Below are positions 11,089-21,635 of a stretch of 64,000 bases of DNA, in pieces (positions within the stretch are counted from its first letter, which is position 1; every line of letters starts with the position of its first letter). The stretch spans positions 3,249,756 to 3,313,755 of the forward strand of contig SDUX01000008.1 of NCBI GenBank assembly GCA_008729055.1, given 5' to 3'. The notes beneath the pieces were generated by a model. That model saw only the letters and a program-made list of their open reading frames with translations. It did no database searches and was not told the origin of the DNA. Origin of the DNA: Pyropia haitanensis (lineage: Eukaryota; Rhodophyta; Bangiophyceae; Bangiales; Bangiaceae). The translations under genes were made by a program, and so were the position numbers.

Positions 11089-14000
11089 CGTGGTGGTCGG
11101 GGGGGGACAGGCGCAAGGGAACTCGGACAAAGAGAGGATGCCCAGGAAGTGGAGGTGGAGGGGAAGTGGTGGTGGTGGAGGTGATGAGAAGCGAGGATGG
11201 TGGTGGGTGAGGTGGTGGGAGGCGATGATGCTGCTACTGCTGAAGTGGCTTGCCATGTGAGGGACGGTCAGAATCGCGCCGCGGGGTAGGCTTATGTAGG
11301 CCGAGTACCCTCCCAGACGGGCGTACGCAGCGGCGGCGACCGGGTCGCGCCGGCGCGCCACCAGCCTCCCGCCGAGCTCGGACGCGCTGTTCCCCCCTGC
11401 CCCCCCGGCCCAGCAGACGGTGGCGTGCCCCTCGCGGATCCCCTCCTCCCCCGGCAGCGCGGTCGCCTCCGCTGCGCGCGGTGCGGGCGGACCCAGCGAC
11501 GGCGCCACCGCCGCCGCCGCAGCGAGGGAGCTCACACTGGCCGGTGCGGTGGCCGCCACACCGCCCACCGGCGGGGCGATCCCCCCGGCGGCGCGATCGA
11601 CCCGTCGCTCAACGCCACCCCCCCTTCCCCCCGCTCTTCGAGAGGCGCGTCGGGGCGCAGCCGCCATCCCATTGCCACCAGGGCAACCGCGCGGCTCACT
11701 TGCGAGGCGCGGCCGGCCCCCCCCGGCCCACCACCAGCACGTTCTCCGCCGGCCAGACTGCTGCCGGCCATTCACCCCCCGACCCCACGCGACAGACGAC
11801 TGCCGACGGGGCCGCCCGTTTCATCGCGCGGCCGGCACCGACGTGTCCGCCTCGTCTCGCCACACCTGCCAATGGCAAACCCCGCGCGCACATCGGCGGC
11901 AGCGGCGGCCCCCAGCCCATTGATGAAAAGTCGTGGGGTGGCGGCGGCCGGAGGGAGGCACTGCGAGGGAGCCAGAGACAATGCTTTATGGGTGGCCGAC
12001 TGATGGTGGCGGATGGCCCCCCGCCACGAAGGGCCTCCCGGAGGGGCCTCCCGCCGCCCCTCGAGGAGCAGCGGCAAGCCTCACGCCACCGCGGCGTGAC
12101 GGCTGGGCGGTGGCCTGGCCACCAGGCACGATCGGAGGGTTTCGCCGCCGCAACATCCGCCGCCCCTCCGCCCCCCCCCCACGCCGTCAACGGTGTCGGG
12201 GATTGAGCTCAACGGCCGCCGCCTGCTCCTGGCCGCACGACCGGCGGGGGTGGCGCGATCGGGCGGTCGGAGCCGGGGAGGACAGCGGGGTCCCACCGCG
12301 TGCGTGGTTGGTTTCTTTGGGCGGTTGCGGGAAGAAAGGTGAGGGGGAGGGGGGGGAGGCAACACGCCCCGGGGCGAAATCCCGCCTTCCCCGCCTGAGT
12401 CCATCCGTTGGCTGATCACTAACATGAAGCGTCGCGTCGACCCTCGGCGGCGCAGGACGCCACAAGCAGCGGCGCCTTTGGCTGCGGAGAGGTGTGGGGG
12501 AGGGGAGCGGGACGTGTAAGTGTCTGTCGCTGGCCCACGCGTAGGCGTTGCTCCTCACGCTCATACGTGTGGGTGCTTGCCCTCGTGCACACGCGTGCGG
12601 TACAGTGCGCGGCCCTTGTAGTGAATCGAGGCATTCCGAGGTCCCCTTATTGAGGATGGGGACAGCCCAGGGAGGGTAAGGGAAGGAAAAGCAGCGGGAA
12701 CGTGGGGTGAAGTGGCTGGTGGGGTGGGGGACACTGATGAGTGGCGTGAGCGGAGACCGGGAGGAAGAAGTCCTGAGAGAGAAAGAGGACACGCACCCGG
12801 CCACGGGGGCTGTTGCTGCCACCGCTACGCCCCCCATTCCCGCCCCTTGCTTCCTGCAGTTGCTGCCACGTCCCCGCGGGTCGCCTTTAAACCCGGCCCA
12901 CAGAAGCACGGGAATCATGCCTGGGAGGAAAAAGAGCGCGACGTGGGGTCGACGGAAGAGCTTGTTCTTTCGGGCCGTCGGACGTGCTCCCGGCCTCAAA
13001 TTCAGGCGCGCCCGTTTCACATTGGACCCCGCCGCCGCGGCGGACGGCGCGCGGCCGGCGAGCCCGCTGCGGTGGCATCGACAGCGCACGAGCCACGGGG
13101 CCGGTGTCCAACGACGCCTCCTACACGCGTGACTCGCACGTGGATCCCTGTTCCCGAAACGAGAGGTCACGGGCCGTCATGGCGGCCACAGATCAACGCG
13201 ACGTGGCTCGGCGGGCGAGCCCAACGGTCGTGCCGTGGCGGCCGGACGACGCGGCCGCGCGGCGCGCGTCGCGCGTCACGACCAGCGGTGCGCCGCGGGC
13301 GCGCCGTCAGCAGCCCTCAATCGTGGCTGCCCAGCGGGCTTGCGGGACCCGTTGCGGCCGCCGCGGGCAGCACCATCACCGCTCACCACCACCCCTGTGC
13401 CGCTACCCAGGTCGAAGCGTCCCGCCGTCGCTGCAGCCGCCGCGGCCAGGAAGGCGGCCCTGGCGCCAGTGACCTAGCCCCGTTCGGCAACGGAGGCGAC
13501 CCGGATCGTTTTCGTGACCATTGACGCCAGCACCAGGCCCGCCATCGAGGTGGGTGCCCACAGCAACCGCCCTCTACGGGAAAGGTGTGGTCCCGCGGGA
13601 AGACGGGGGGACCAGACTTCCGGGGGGGAGGAGGAGGGGGGAAGAGGTGGGCGAGGGGAAGGTACCGCCCGCTAGCCTACGGGCCGCCCGCCCGAGAAGA
13701 GGCGGCGACGCGGGGGGCGGTGGAGGCGCCTCAGAGTCAGCCGCAGCCGTCGCCCTGGGCACAGTGTGTCAGGTGCACAGGGGGGGTGCGCTTTGCCTCG
13801 CCACTACTGCGGCAGCCGCGCGGGTCAGCGACGGCGGTGGGGACAGCGGTGGTGGTGGTGGGCGCCGAAAGGCCACCCATTGCGTGGGGAGGGTGCCAGG
13901 GGGGGGGGGGGGGTGCTCCAGTGGGGAAGGCTCATCCAGGGGGCAGGGGGTGACCCAGGGGGAAGGAGCGCTCCAAAGGGCGGGGGCAGAGACCAGGGTG

Positions 14001-14744
14001 GTGGGGTGGAGAGCCAAGCCGCGTGGGGGGGACGCGGCGTTGCACACCCGGGCCGCTCCGCTTGGCGCACATTGCCGCGACCACAGCCCAAGAAACAGTG
14101 GTGCAGGGGGACCCCATGCCTGGTAACACAGACGAAAAGCCGCCGTGCACGCCGCCACCGTCGTGGCGTACGGGTGGCAATGGCGGCAGCAGCCACGGGA
14201 GCGCGTCGCGGCTCGGCGGGGTGGCGGCGGTGATGGTAGCGGCCGTGGCTTTGGCGGTGGCCGCGCCGTGCGGACCGTCGCGTCGCTGTCGCGGCCATTG
14301 TGCACGGGCGTCCGTGGCGATGACAGCACGGCTGTCCGTGCGGGCGCCGACACCGACGAGTACTCGCCTCGGGCGCGGCGGCGGGCATCTGCGGCACTGA
14401 CGGCCGCGCCCGTGGCACCGCCGTGCCCCGGAGAGTCCCTGTTCCTAATCTTGTTGGCGGCGTACCATCCGCGCCGTAGCTGCCCGATGTTGTCCGCCAC
14501 GGCTGCGAGGTTGGCGACGCCACCGGGGCCGCGGCTGTGCCTCAAGTGCAAACGCCATAATAGGGGCCGCGAGATGGCAGCAGCAGGCGGATGGGGAGTG
14601 GCGACCACGTGATCAATATTGGTGGTGTGGGGAAGAGGCATACGTCGGACTTGAAGAGGAGCGGCGGTCCTGCGGCGGAAAACAACCAGTACGGACAACC
14701 AAACGCCATCGCCGGGTAGCCTCCGTCCCTCGTCCCCCCCCCGC
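11089..14744. other. Long intergenic stretch without supported gene
   Basis: Several long open frames exist on both strands (for example 12187-13170 minus and 13769-14752 minus). Their translations are Arg/Pro/Ala-rich, with no domain, motif or start context I can support. The 11090-11270 part, CT-rich on the minus strand, is probably the 5' leader of the secreted-protein gene. Poly-G at about 13900-13912 and G-rich imperfect repeats at 13920-13980 are present. Confidence 0.45.
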
Positions 14745-15698
14745 TCACGCATATACCCCCATGCCGCGCTTCACCCCCTCCCGCGCCTCCATCCGCGCCG
14801 CCCACGCGCGGACGTGCGGGTGTGCGTCGGGGGCGCTGCGGCCCTTGGCCATCCACGACGCCACCCACGGGTAGATGGCCACGTCCGCGACGCTCAGCTC
14901 GTCGGTCGCGACAAACGCGCGCGCCGCGAGTGCCGCGTCGAGGACGCCCAGGAGGCGCTCGCCCTCGGCCGTGTACCGGGCCACCCCGTACGAGCGGCCG
15001 TCCGTGTCTGCCGGCAGGCGGTCAAAGTGGTTGGCCTGGCCAAACATCGGGCCGACGCCACCCATCTGCCACATCAGCCACTCAGTGATGGCCGCCTTCT
15101 TCGCCGCGTCCCCGCCGCCAAGCAGCCGCCCGCCGGCGAGCTCGGCCAGGTAGAGGAGGATGGCGCCGCTCTCCATCAGCGCCAGCTCGGGGGCGCCCCG
15201 GCTGGCCGCCGCCGCCGCCGCGGCAGCGGCGTCGGCCGGCGCCGGGGGCGGCTCCCGCGCGCCCGCGGGCGCGTTGACCGCGATCGCGGGGATGCGGCCG
15301 TTGGGGCAGATAGCCACGAACCAGGGCTCCTTGACGCGCGACAGCGGCAGCGGGTGGTGCGTGTAGGGGATGCCCAGCTCCTCGAGCGCGATCGTCACCT
15401 TTTTGCCGTTGGGCGTGCCCCACGAGTAGAGGTCGATGCGGGGGTACCCCCCGCCGGGCGGGGACGCCGACGGCGCCGCGGCGGCGGCGGCGGCGGCGTC
15501 GGCCGCCATCGTCACGCCCCGCCCGACGCGACGGCCACCGACGACGGACCGGGCGGCGGCGCCGCAGCGGGGGCGGCGGGCGGGCGCACCGCCGACGGCG
15601 GCGAGCCGCGCGGCCGACCGCGGCGGGGCGACTACGCGGGCGGGCGCAACCGCCCAGCCGAGGCACAGGGGGCGGCAAGCAGCGGCGGGGGAGACCAT
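14745..15698 (-). CDS. Glutathione S-transferase, YfcG/YghU (Ure2p-like) type
   Basis: The conserved part begins with RIDLYSWGTPNGKKVTIALE, the thioredoxin-fold N-domain of bacterial YfcG/YghU disulfide-bond oxidoreductases; the TPNG motif binds glutathione. It continues with GRIPAI, MESGAILLYLAE, WLMWQMGGVGPMFGQ and a C-terminal helical domain (ELSVADVAIYPWV). An Ala-rich loop interrupts the N-domain after PAIAV. I start at 15698 because the next ~65 residues (MVSPAAACRPLCLGWAVAPA, then many Arg/Ala/Ser and few acidic residues) look like an organelle transit peptide. The alternative start at 15509 gives a cytosolic form. Predicted length is 317 residues. Known members use glutathione to reduce disulfide or peroxide substrates; the substrate here is unknown. 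Confidence 0.85.
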   Translation of the reverse strand: MVSPAAACRPLCLGWAVAPARVVAPPRSAARLAAVGGAPARRPRCGAAARSVVGGRRVGRGVTMAADAAAAAAAAPSASPPGGGYPRIDLYSWGTPNGKKVTIALEELGIPYTHHPLPLSRVKEPWFVAICPNGRIPAIAVNAPAGAREPPPAPADAAAAAAAAASRGAPELALMESGAILLYLAELAGGRLLGGGDAAKKAAITEWLMWQMGGVGPMFGQANHFDRLPADTDGRSYGVARYTAEGERLLGVLDAALAARAFVATDELSVADVAIYPWVASWMAKGRSAPDAHPHVRAWAARMEAREGVKRGMGVYA

Positions 15699-16538
15699 CA
15701 CCAACGCGCGGTCGTGGTAGACGTGGTAGACCAGGAGGGCGTCGCGAGGCGGGGCGGTGGACAACCAAGGCCACGGCTTGGGTGAAACAGAGGGGGGGTA
15801 CACGCGGGGTGGAACAGTGGGAGTCCCACGCGGGGTGGAAGTGAGCGGACCTCGCAGACGCACCGCGCATGATCATCGGTTTGCAGGTCAATGAAGCTCG
15901 ACAATCACACGTGGCAAGAGTGCAACCGTTGTACAGCCTGAAACTGTCGGATGTTCGGTGACAGATGTTCCGATTTGCGGTGCTGCACTTGGTGTGCGTC
16001 CTCACCCGCTCTTCATTGGTCGACGCGGTGCACCACGTGCGGTACCGTCTGAACCTGCTCTGTCGTTTTCAGCACCGTTTCTGTAAGCACACTGTGACAC
16101 CTCGCTGTCCTGGTCGCCGCGGCTCGTGCGGCGTCGTCCCCCACTTGCGCACAGCCCACCATTTTGGATGCACGGGGGCGCCTACCGGCGGCTCGCCCCA
16201 CGCCGCTGCCGCCGCAGCGACTTCGATGCGGCTCGGGGGTGGCGGGCACGGCGGCCGCCGCGCTACCGTCGCCGCGCCGGTAGCTTTTGTCGCTGTACAA
16301 GGGCCTCGCTCGCCCACCCTCGGCTCGCCCGTCCCCCATCCGGCCCGTACCTTTCCCCTTGTCCCGCCCCACCCCCCGCAACGACCCGTCCCGCCCCCGC
16401 CGCGGCCGTCGGCCGTCGGCCGCCTGGTCCCCCCCCTTGGGCGGGCGCGCCCCGCGGCAGACGGGCAGAGGCCGCCGCGGACTGCGGCCGGCGGGGGTCC
16501 GCCGCCGCTCCGCCGCCGGCACCCCCCCTACCTGCGTG
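15699..16538. other. Intergenic between two divergent genes
   Basis: This 840-bp stretch separates the GST gene (minus) from the TPM/RING gene (plus) and should hold both promoters. The 15880-16110 part is visibly less GC-rich and includes attggtc (inverted CCAAT) near 16014. No gene is seen. Confidence 0.5.
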
Positions 16539-18128
16539 ATGGGTTCCGCCCCTGGCGGACGGTGGCCCCGCGGCGGTGGCGGCGGCGTGCCGCGGCGGCT
16601 GCTCGCCGCAGCCGCCGCGGCCGCCGCCGCCGCGGCCGCGGCGGTGGTGGCGGCGGGCCTGCCCCCCGCCGCTGTCGCCGCGGCGGTGCGCTCTGCCGGC
16701 GGCGGCGGGGGCACCCCCTCGGCCGGGGTGGCCAACCCGCTCGCCGCCCCCGCCGCGTGCGGCCGCCCCCACCCGTCGGTCGTCTGTGACGCCGACGGGC
16801 TGCTGCCGGCCGCGTCGGCGGCGGTCGTCGACGGCCTCGCCCGCGCCATCCGCGCCGGCCGGCCGCCGTACGCGCCCGCGGTGTGTGGGGACGGGCAGCC
16901 GGCGGTGGCGGCCGACGCGCCCGCCGCCACCGACCGGGGCTACCAGCTGGGCGTGGCGGTCGTGGAGCACGCGGACCTCGCGGCGGGCGCGGCGCCGGGG
17001 TCTGCCGCCGCCGATATCGGCGCGTACGCGCGGCGGGTGTACGACGCGTGGGGGGTGGGCGACGCGGGGTGCGGCAACGGCGCGCTGCTGCTGGTCGCCG
17101 TCGGCGACCGCGCCATGTACGTTGTGACGGGCGCGGGCGCGCGGCGGTCGCTGACCGAGGCGCGCATCGACGAGGTGTACGCGGCGATGCGCCCGGCGCT
17201 GCGGGCGGGCAAGCCGGGGCGGGCGGTGGAGGTGGGCGTCGCGGCGATGGGCGAGGCGCTCGCGGCACCGCCCTACACGGGGGAGGCGGAGGGCGACGAC
17301 GGCGGCCGGGACGGCGGCCCGTGGTGGCTGCCGGTCGGCCTCTTTGCCGCCGCGGCGGGGGCGCTCTCGCTCGCCGCCCGCCGCGCCGAGGCGCGCAAGC
17401 GCGCGCGCTACGCCGCCTTCCGTGCCGCCCTCCGCCGCACCGACGATGACCGGTCGGCGGCGCTCGCCAATCGCTACGAGGCGCGCTCGTGTGCCATCTG
17501 CCTCCAAGACTTTCCCACCGACGGCGCCGCCGATGGTGCGCCGCGCGGCACCGACACGGCGGCGACGGCGGCGGCGGCGGCGGCGGCAGCACCCCTGACC
17601 GCGGCGGGCGCCGCGTCGGTCGGCGCCGCCGCCGCCGACGGGGGCGGCGAGCGCCCCGCCGCGGCGCGGCGGCCGCGGACGCTCGCGTGCGGCCACGTCT
17701 ACTGCGACGGCTGCATCAGCGCGTGGGTCGCCGCCGACCACAGCACCTGCCCCATCTGCCGCGCGCCCGTCACCGACGCGCCGCCGCCACCGCCGACGTC
17801 GTCCTCCTCATCGTCGACCGGGGGCGGCGCGGCCGCGGCGGCGGCGGCGGCGGGCGCCCGCGGCTGGGCGGCGTACCGCCCCGAGCTGGCCTTCCGCGCC
17901 GGCCGCCTGCGGTCGCTCTACCCCGAGTACGTGCCGCCCGCGCTGCTCGACGCGTGGGAGCGGGAGGGGTACGACCGGCCGCTGGGCGTCGCGGCCGCGG
18001 CGGTGGTGCTGCCGCCGCCGGCGCGCGCCGCGGCGCTGGCCGACGGGCGGGGGGGGTGGGCGGCGGGGAGCTCGTTTGGGGGGGGTCCTCGTCGGGGGGG
18101 GGGGGGCACGCGGGCAGCTGGTAGCTAG
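16539..18128 (+). CDS. TPM-domain membrane protein with C-terminal RING finger
   Basis: The start at 16539 gives a ~529-residue protein with an N-terminal Ala-rich hydrophobic segment (residues ~20-45) that is a signal peptide or anchor. Residues ~79-241 match the TPM (DUF477/TLP18.3/MOLO1) fold: a D-x-x-x-LLP-type start, GVAVVEH, GNGALLLVAVGDRAMYVVTG and a C-terminal helix. A second hydrophobic helix (WWLPVGLFAAAAGALSLAA, ~262-282) follows. A basic stretch leads to a RING: CAIC at ~318, then a ~60-residue Ala/Gly/Pro insertion, CGHVYCDGC at ~384 and CPIC at ~404. This predicts an E3 ubiquitin ligase with luminal TPM and cytosolic RING. The ~100-residue tail contains AYRPELAFRAGRLRSLYPEY. The large insertion inside the RING is odd but keeps the frame. 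Confidence 0.8.
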   Translation: MGSAPGGRWPRGGGGGVPRRLLAAAAAAAAAAAAAVVAAGLPPAAVAAAVRSAGGGGGTPSAGVANPLAAPAACGRPHPSVVCDADGLLPAASAAVVDGLARAIRAGRPPYAPAVCGDGQPAVAADAPAATDRGYQLGVAVVEHADLAAGAAPGSAAADIGAYARRVYDAWGVGDAGCGNGALLLVAVGDRAMYVVTGAGARRSLTEARIDEVYAAMRPALRAGKPGRAVEVGVAAMGEALAAPPYTGEAEGDDGGRDGGPWWLPVGLFAAAAGALSLAARRAEARKRARYAAFRAALRRTDDDRSAALANRYEARSCAICLQDFPTDGAADGAPRGTDTAATAAAAAAAAPLTAAGAASVGAAAADGGGERPAAARRPRTLACGHVYCDGCISAWVAADHSTCPICRAPVTDAPPPPPTSSSSSSTGGGAAAAAAAAGARGWAAYRPELAFRAGRLRSLYPEYVPPALLDAWEREGYDRPLGVAAAAVVLPPPARAAALADGRGGWAAGSSFGGGPRRGGGGTRAAGS

Positions 18129-19042
18129 TAGACGCGTGACACAGAGGAGTGAGTGGCCTTGGGGGCGGGGGGGGGGGCGGGGGAGCGCGTCTGGGCAAGG
18201 GCGCCCGCCTGGCCTGTGTAAAGTCAAGTGCCCCTCCATAGCCGAGTGTCCCTATCCCTGCGCGCCGCCCGCCGCCTCTGCTCTCCGCGCTGGGCGCCGC
18301 CGGCCTCTACGACCGCCGCCCGTCACGGGCGGCGGCGTCGGCCCACCCCTCACATACGCCGCTGCCGGCTGCCGCGCCGCCTCACCGCCGGCGGCCGCGA
18401 CTGGAGGGTGTCGCTGCGGGAGACGTGCCGCCCCCCACCTCGTGCGCGAGGTGTGCTGCCAGGGCGGCGTCAGCTCAGTCGAGCGCGCGCGCGCGCCCAT
18501 CCCCCCGCCCCCCCCCGCCAGCCACCGTGGCGCGGCGGCACCTCCCCTTTTCCCGCACCGCCCCGTACCTCACCACGCCTCTTCCTCTCCCAACCGCCGC
18601 CGCCCATCCGTCGCTACACCCCGCATGTCCCACCCCGCACAAAGGTCTTGCCATCCCCGTCCACCCGTCCCGCTGCGCGGACAGCAGCCACCGTCCCTGT
18701 CGTCACCGCCGTCGTCATCGCCGCGACGGTGTGAGGCCTGCCAGCCAGCATCAGCCACCATCCCACCCCCTGCCCCCCCCCCCCGCATCTGAAAAACGCA
18801 TGGACGGCAGCGGCAGCGGCGGCAGCGGCGTCGACAATGACCAGCGGCAGCGGCGGTGGCGCGGTGGGCCACCCGCGGCGGCAACCCATCTTCCCTGCCG
18901 CGGCGAGCGGCGAGCTGGCGTCGGCGGCCGGTCCCGGCCAGCCCGCGCGTCGAGCCCCACTGGACGGGGAAACGAGCGGCGGGGGTGGGGAAAAGCAAAG
19001 GGGGGAGGGGAGAAGAGGGTGCGCCGCCGCGCCGGCGGGCGG
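18129..19042. other. Intergenic, low complexity
   Basis: The 3' flank of the TPM/RING gene. It holds poly-G and poly-C runs and Pro/Arg-rich open frames on both strands without recognisable domains. No gene is supported. Confidence 0.4.
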
Positions 19043-19196
19043 TCATCCCCGCCCGCCCTCGCCCGTGGCGGCAGCGGCAGGCCCCGCCGCCGCCCCGCCC
19101 ACGCCCTCCGACCCGCCCGCCGCGGTCGCCGCGCCCGCGCCACCGCCAGGCCGCGACGGCGGGCGGCGCGCCACCGGGTCGGCGGCGGTGCCGGCA

Positions 19197-19231
<35 letters not shown>

Positions 19232-19576
19232 TGCCGGGGGCCCCTGCGGCGCCAGTCCCGGGCGCCCCCCCCCTGCGCACCCGCCAGCCGCAGCGGCCGC
19301 GGCGTGCCGCCGTCCACCCCCCCAGCGGCGGCACCCCCCTCCGCCGCCCCCCCCCCCCACCCCCGGCCGCCCGGCGCCCCCCCTGCCGCCGCCCCCCCGC
19401 GTGGACCCGACCGGCGGCAGCCGCCGCGCGCGGCGCAGCGCGGCGGCCGTCGCGGCGGCCGTGCCGGCCGCCGCGTCGGCCGCCGCGTCGGCGGCGGCGC
19501 GGCGGGCGCGCCAGATGCGGAGGTCGACCAGGCCGCCGCGGTAGGTGGTGTAGCCGGCGGCGGCAAACATGCCGAC
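19043..19576 (-). CDS. Possible Ala-rich exon of an unrecognised gene
   Basis: On the minus strand a T18 tract (19636-19653) and a pyrimidine-rich stretch lead to an AG at 19578-19577. This looks like an intron acceptor. It is followed at once by the non-repetitive segment VGMFAAAGYTTYRGGLVDLR and then IWRARRA, before the frame becomes Ala/Gly-rich up to a stop at 19043. An upstream exon might begin near 20058 (MYALRFPLRT, then an Ala/Thr-rich stretch). I do not recognise the protein. The whole reading could be chance in GC-rich DNA; only the acceptor-like context and the first ~25 residues argue for it. Confidence 0.3.
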
Positions 19577-20772
19577 CTGGGGGGGGGTGGGAAAGACAGG
19601 AAAGAAGGGAGGGGGGGGGGTTGGTGCAGGAGAGCAAAAAAAAAAAAAAAAAAGCAAAACCAAGTGGCACAACGGAGGTGGGTTGGTGCCAGAACGAAAA
19701 GGGAAGGCGGGGATGGCGGTTGGTGAATGGGTCGTGCCGATGTGAGGGTCGCGTCGTGGACGCTGGGGGCGGAGAGGAGGGCGGGGGGGCGGGGAAGTTA
19801 AGAGCAGAAGGGCGGGCAGCTCCGCGGTCGCTACGGCGGTGGCGGTGGCGACGGCGACGGTGGCGGCAGCGGCGGTGGCGGTGGCGGCGGTGGCAATGGC
19901 GGCGGTGATGGTGGCGGCGGTGGCCGTGGCGGTGGCAGTGGTGGCGTCAGCGGCGGCGGTGGCGGCGGTGGCGGCGGCGGTGGCGACGGCGACGGTGGCG
20001 GCAATGGCGGCGGTGGCGACGGCGGCAGCGGTCCTCAGAGGGAAACGGAGGGCGTACATAGATGAAGAGTGGGGAGTGGAGGAGGGAGGAAATGACGCCC
20101 ATGGCGGGGGTGCGGCGAGGGTCACCCGCAACGGCGGGGGGGGGGGGGGGGGAGGGGAGCACGACCACGACGGCGGTCGCGTTCTTGCCAAGCCAGACCG
20201 CGTCGTCGCTCGCCCGTCACCGCGCGCTGATTCACAACTGCCCCTGTACGGTGCAGGATGTACTGTACAGTGCTTTACGTACCGGGACGCCAGGGACGAC
20301 GCTCTCCTGCTGAAAATACCGCCGTTTTCCGCGCATCGGGCGGGCAATCTCCGCGAAAAACGCGGAGGCGGTGCCACCGCGGTGGCGACTTGCCCCGACC
20401 TTGGGCCGTCCTTTTCGCTGCCCCCCCCCGCCCCGCTCTGCCCACCGCCGCCGCCGCCGCCGCCGCCTCTCCTTTGTCCCCCCCTCAGCGTCGTGTTGGT
20501 ACCAGGCGTCCCCCCCCTTCCCCGCTCCCCCCCTCTTTCCCCCTGCCGCCACGCCTGGTGTGGGCTGCCCCCCATGGCGCGCGCCGCCTTCCTCACCGCC
20601 GCGGCCTGGACGACCGCCCTCGCCGGCGGCGGCCGCCCCGCCGCGGCCGTCGGCCGCGGCGCCCTTGTTGTGCGCCGGTCCCCCCCCCTGCGTCCCCCTC
20701 GACGGTGGCACCTGCCACGGCGGGGCGTGGCGCCACGCGGCGGCGGCTGGCGGGCGCCCCCCCCCCCCGCGC
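19577..20772. other. Intergenic with Thr/Ala-type trinucleotide-like repeats
   Basis: The 19830-20035 part is a degenerate (GGCGGTGGC)n-type low-complexity tract. The 20210-20330 stretch is less GC-rich. From 20574 an open frame begins MARAAFLTAAAWTTALAGGG, which looks like an organelle transit peptide. It is one base out of frame with the YqeY-like protein that starts at 20773, across a poly-C run at about 20757-20768. Confidence 0.5.
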
Positions 20773-21635
20773 ATGGGCCTCGTCGACGACGTGACGGCGC
20801 GGATGAAGGCGGCGATGAAGGCCAAGGACGCGGACACGCTGCGGGTGCTCCGCAATATGCGTGCGGCGTTTCTGACCGCCGAGAAGGAGACGGGCGCGGG
20901 GGCTCTCGACGACGCCGCGGCGGTGGCGTGCCTCAAGCGGCTCGTCAAGCAGCGCAACCAGAGCATTGAGATGTATGAGAAGGGGGGGCGGACGGACTTG
21001 GCAGAGGTGCGTTGACGGTGGGGAGGGGGGATGGGATGGAGGGGGAGGGGAGGGGGCGGACAAGGGTAGGGTGTGGGGGGTGGACCAGGGTAGGGTGTGG
21101 GGGGTGGACCAGGGTAGAGTGTGGGGGGGGGGGGGTTGGCCTGCGCGCTGCGTGGGGTGTGCTGGGAGCGCTGTGTTTGCGGCTGAGGGGGTGTCAAGAG
21201 AGCGGCACGAGGGTTGGCGTGGGGCCGCTCGTGCACTCCTGGCTCTGCGCAGGTGGCGGGCAGGCCCGCCAAGACGAGGGATGAGGGTCTGCCACCAGAC
21301 TGACTGACGGCTCCCTTTTGGCCTTGCCTGCCCTACTTGGCGTGTCCCCCCCCCGGCGTCCCGCCCTTGTCCCGTGCCTGGTGTTTGCTTTTTTCCATTT
21401 GTTCCCCTCCCCACCGCAGTCGGAAAAGTTTGAGCTGGCCCTCATCGAGACCTACCTCCCCTCGACGGCCGACGAGGCGACGACGCGCGCGTGGGTGGCG
21501 GCGGCCATCGACGCGGTGGGCGCGTCCAAGCCCGCAGACGTGGGCAAAGTGATGGGCGGGGTGATGAAGGCGCACCGCGCAGAGGTGGACGGCGCGCTGG
21601 TCAAGAAGATTGCGGCGGAGCTGCTGCGCGCCTGA
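20773..21635 (+). CDS. YqeY/GatB C-domain-like protein (two exons)
   Basis: Exon 1 is 20773-21006 and exon 2 is 21420-21635, joined in phase 0 across an intron beginning GTGCGT and ending CCGCAG. The spliced product has 149 residues, the normal size of bacterial YqeY proteins. It begins MGLVDDVTARMKAAMKAKD, followed by LRVLRNMRAAFLTAEKE, a LVKQRNQSIEMYEKGGRTDL segment characteristic of the family, and a C-terminal half ending GKVMGGVMKAHRAEVDGALV-type, KKIAAELL. The family resembles the tail domain of the GatB amidotransferase subunit and is thought to bind tRNA; its exact role is unsettled. A transit-peptide-like frame lies just upstream (from 20574), one base out of phase at a poly-C run. 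If the run length is wrong, the true protein would be organelle-targeted. Confidence 0.88.
21007..21419 (+). other. Intron of the YqeY-like gene
   Basis: A 413-bp GT-AG intron. It contains three tandem ~24-bp units (core tagggtgtggggggtggacc) at about 21064-21126, then a poly-G run, and a pyrimidine-rich 3' end. Removing it joins ...TDLAE to SEKFELALIE in frame and restores a full-length family member. Confidence 0.88.

Noticed and set aside
12187..13170. 327-codon minus-strand open frame
   Set aside because: More diverse than its neighbours but has no recognisable domain, signal or start context; kept only as a note in the intergenic entry.
14745..15698. Assignment of the GST as maleylacetoacetate isomerase working with HGD
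   Set aside because: The TPNG motif, MESGAILLYL and WQMGGVGPMFGQ segments match YfcG/YghU-type proteins and not the zeta-class isomerase.
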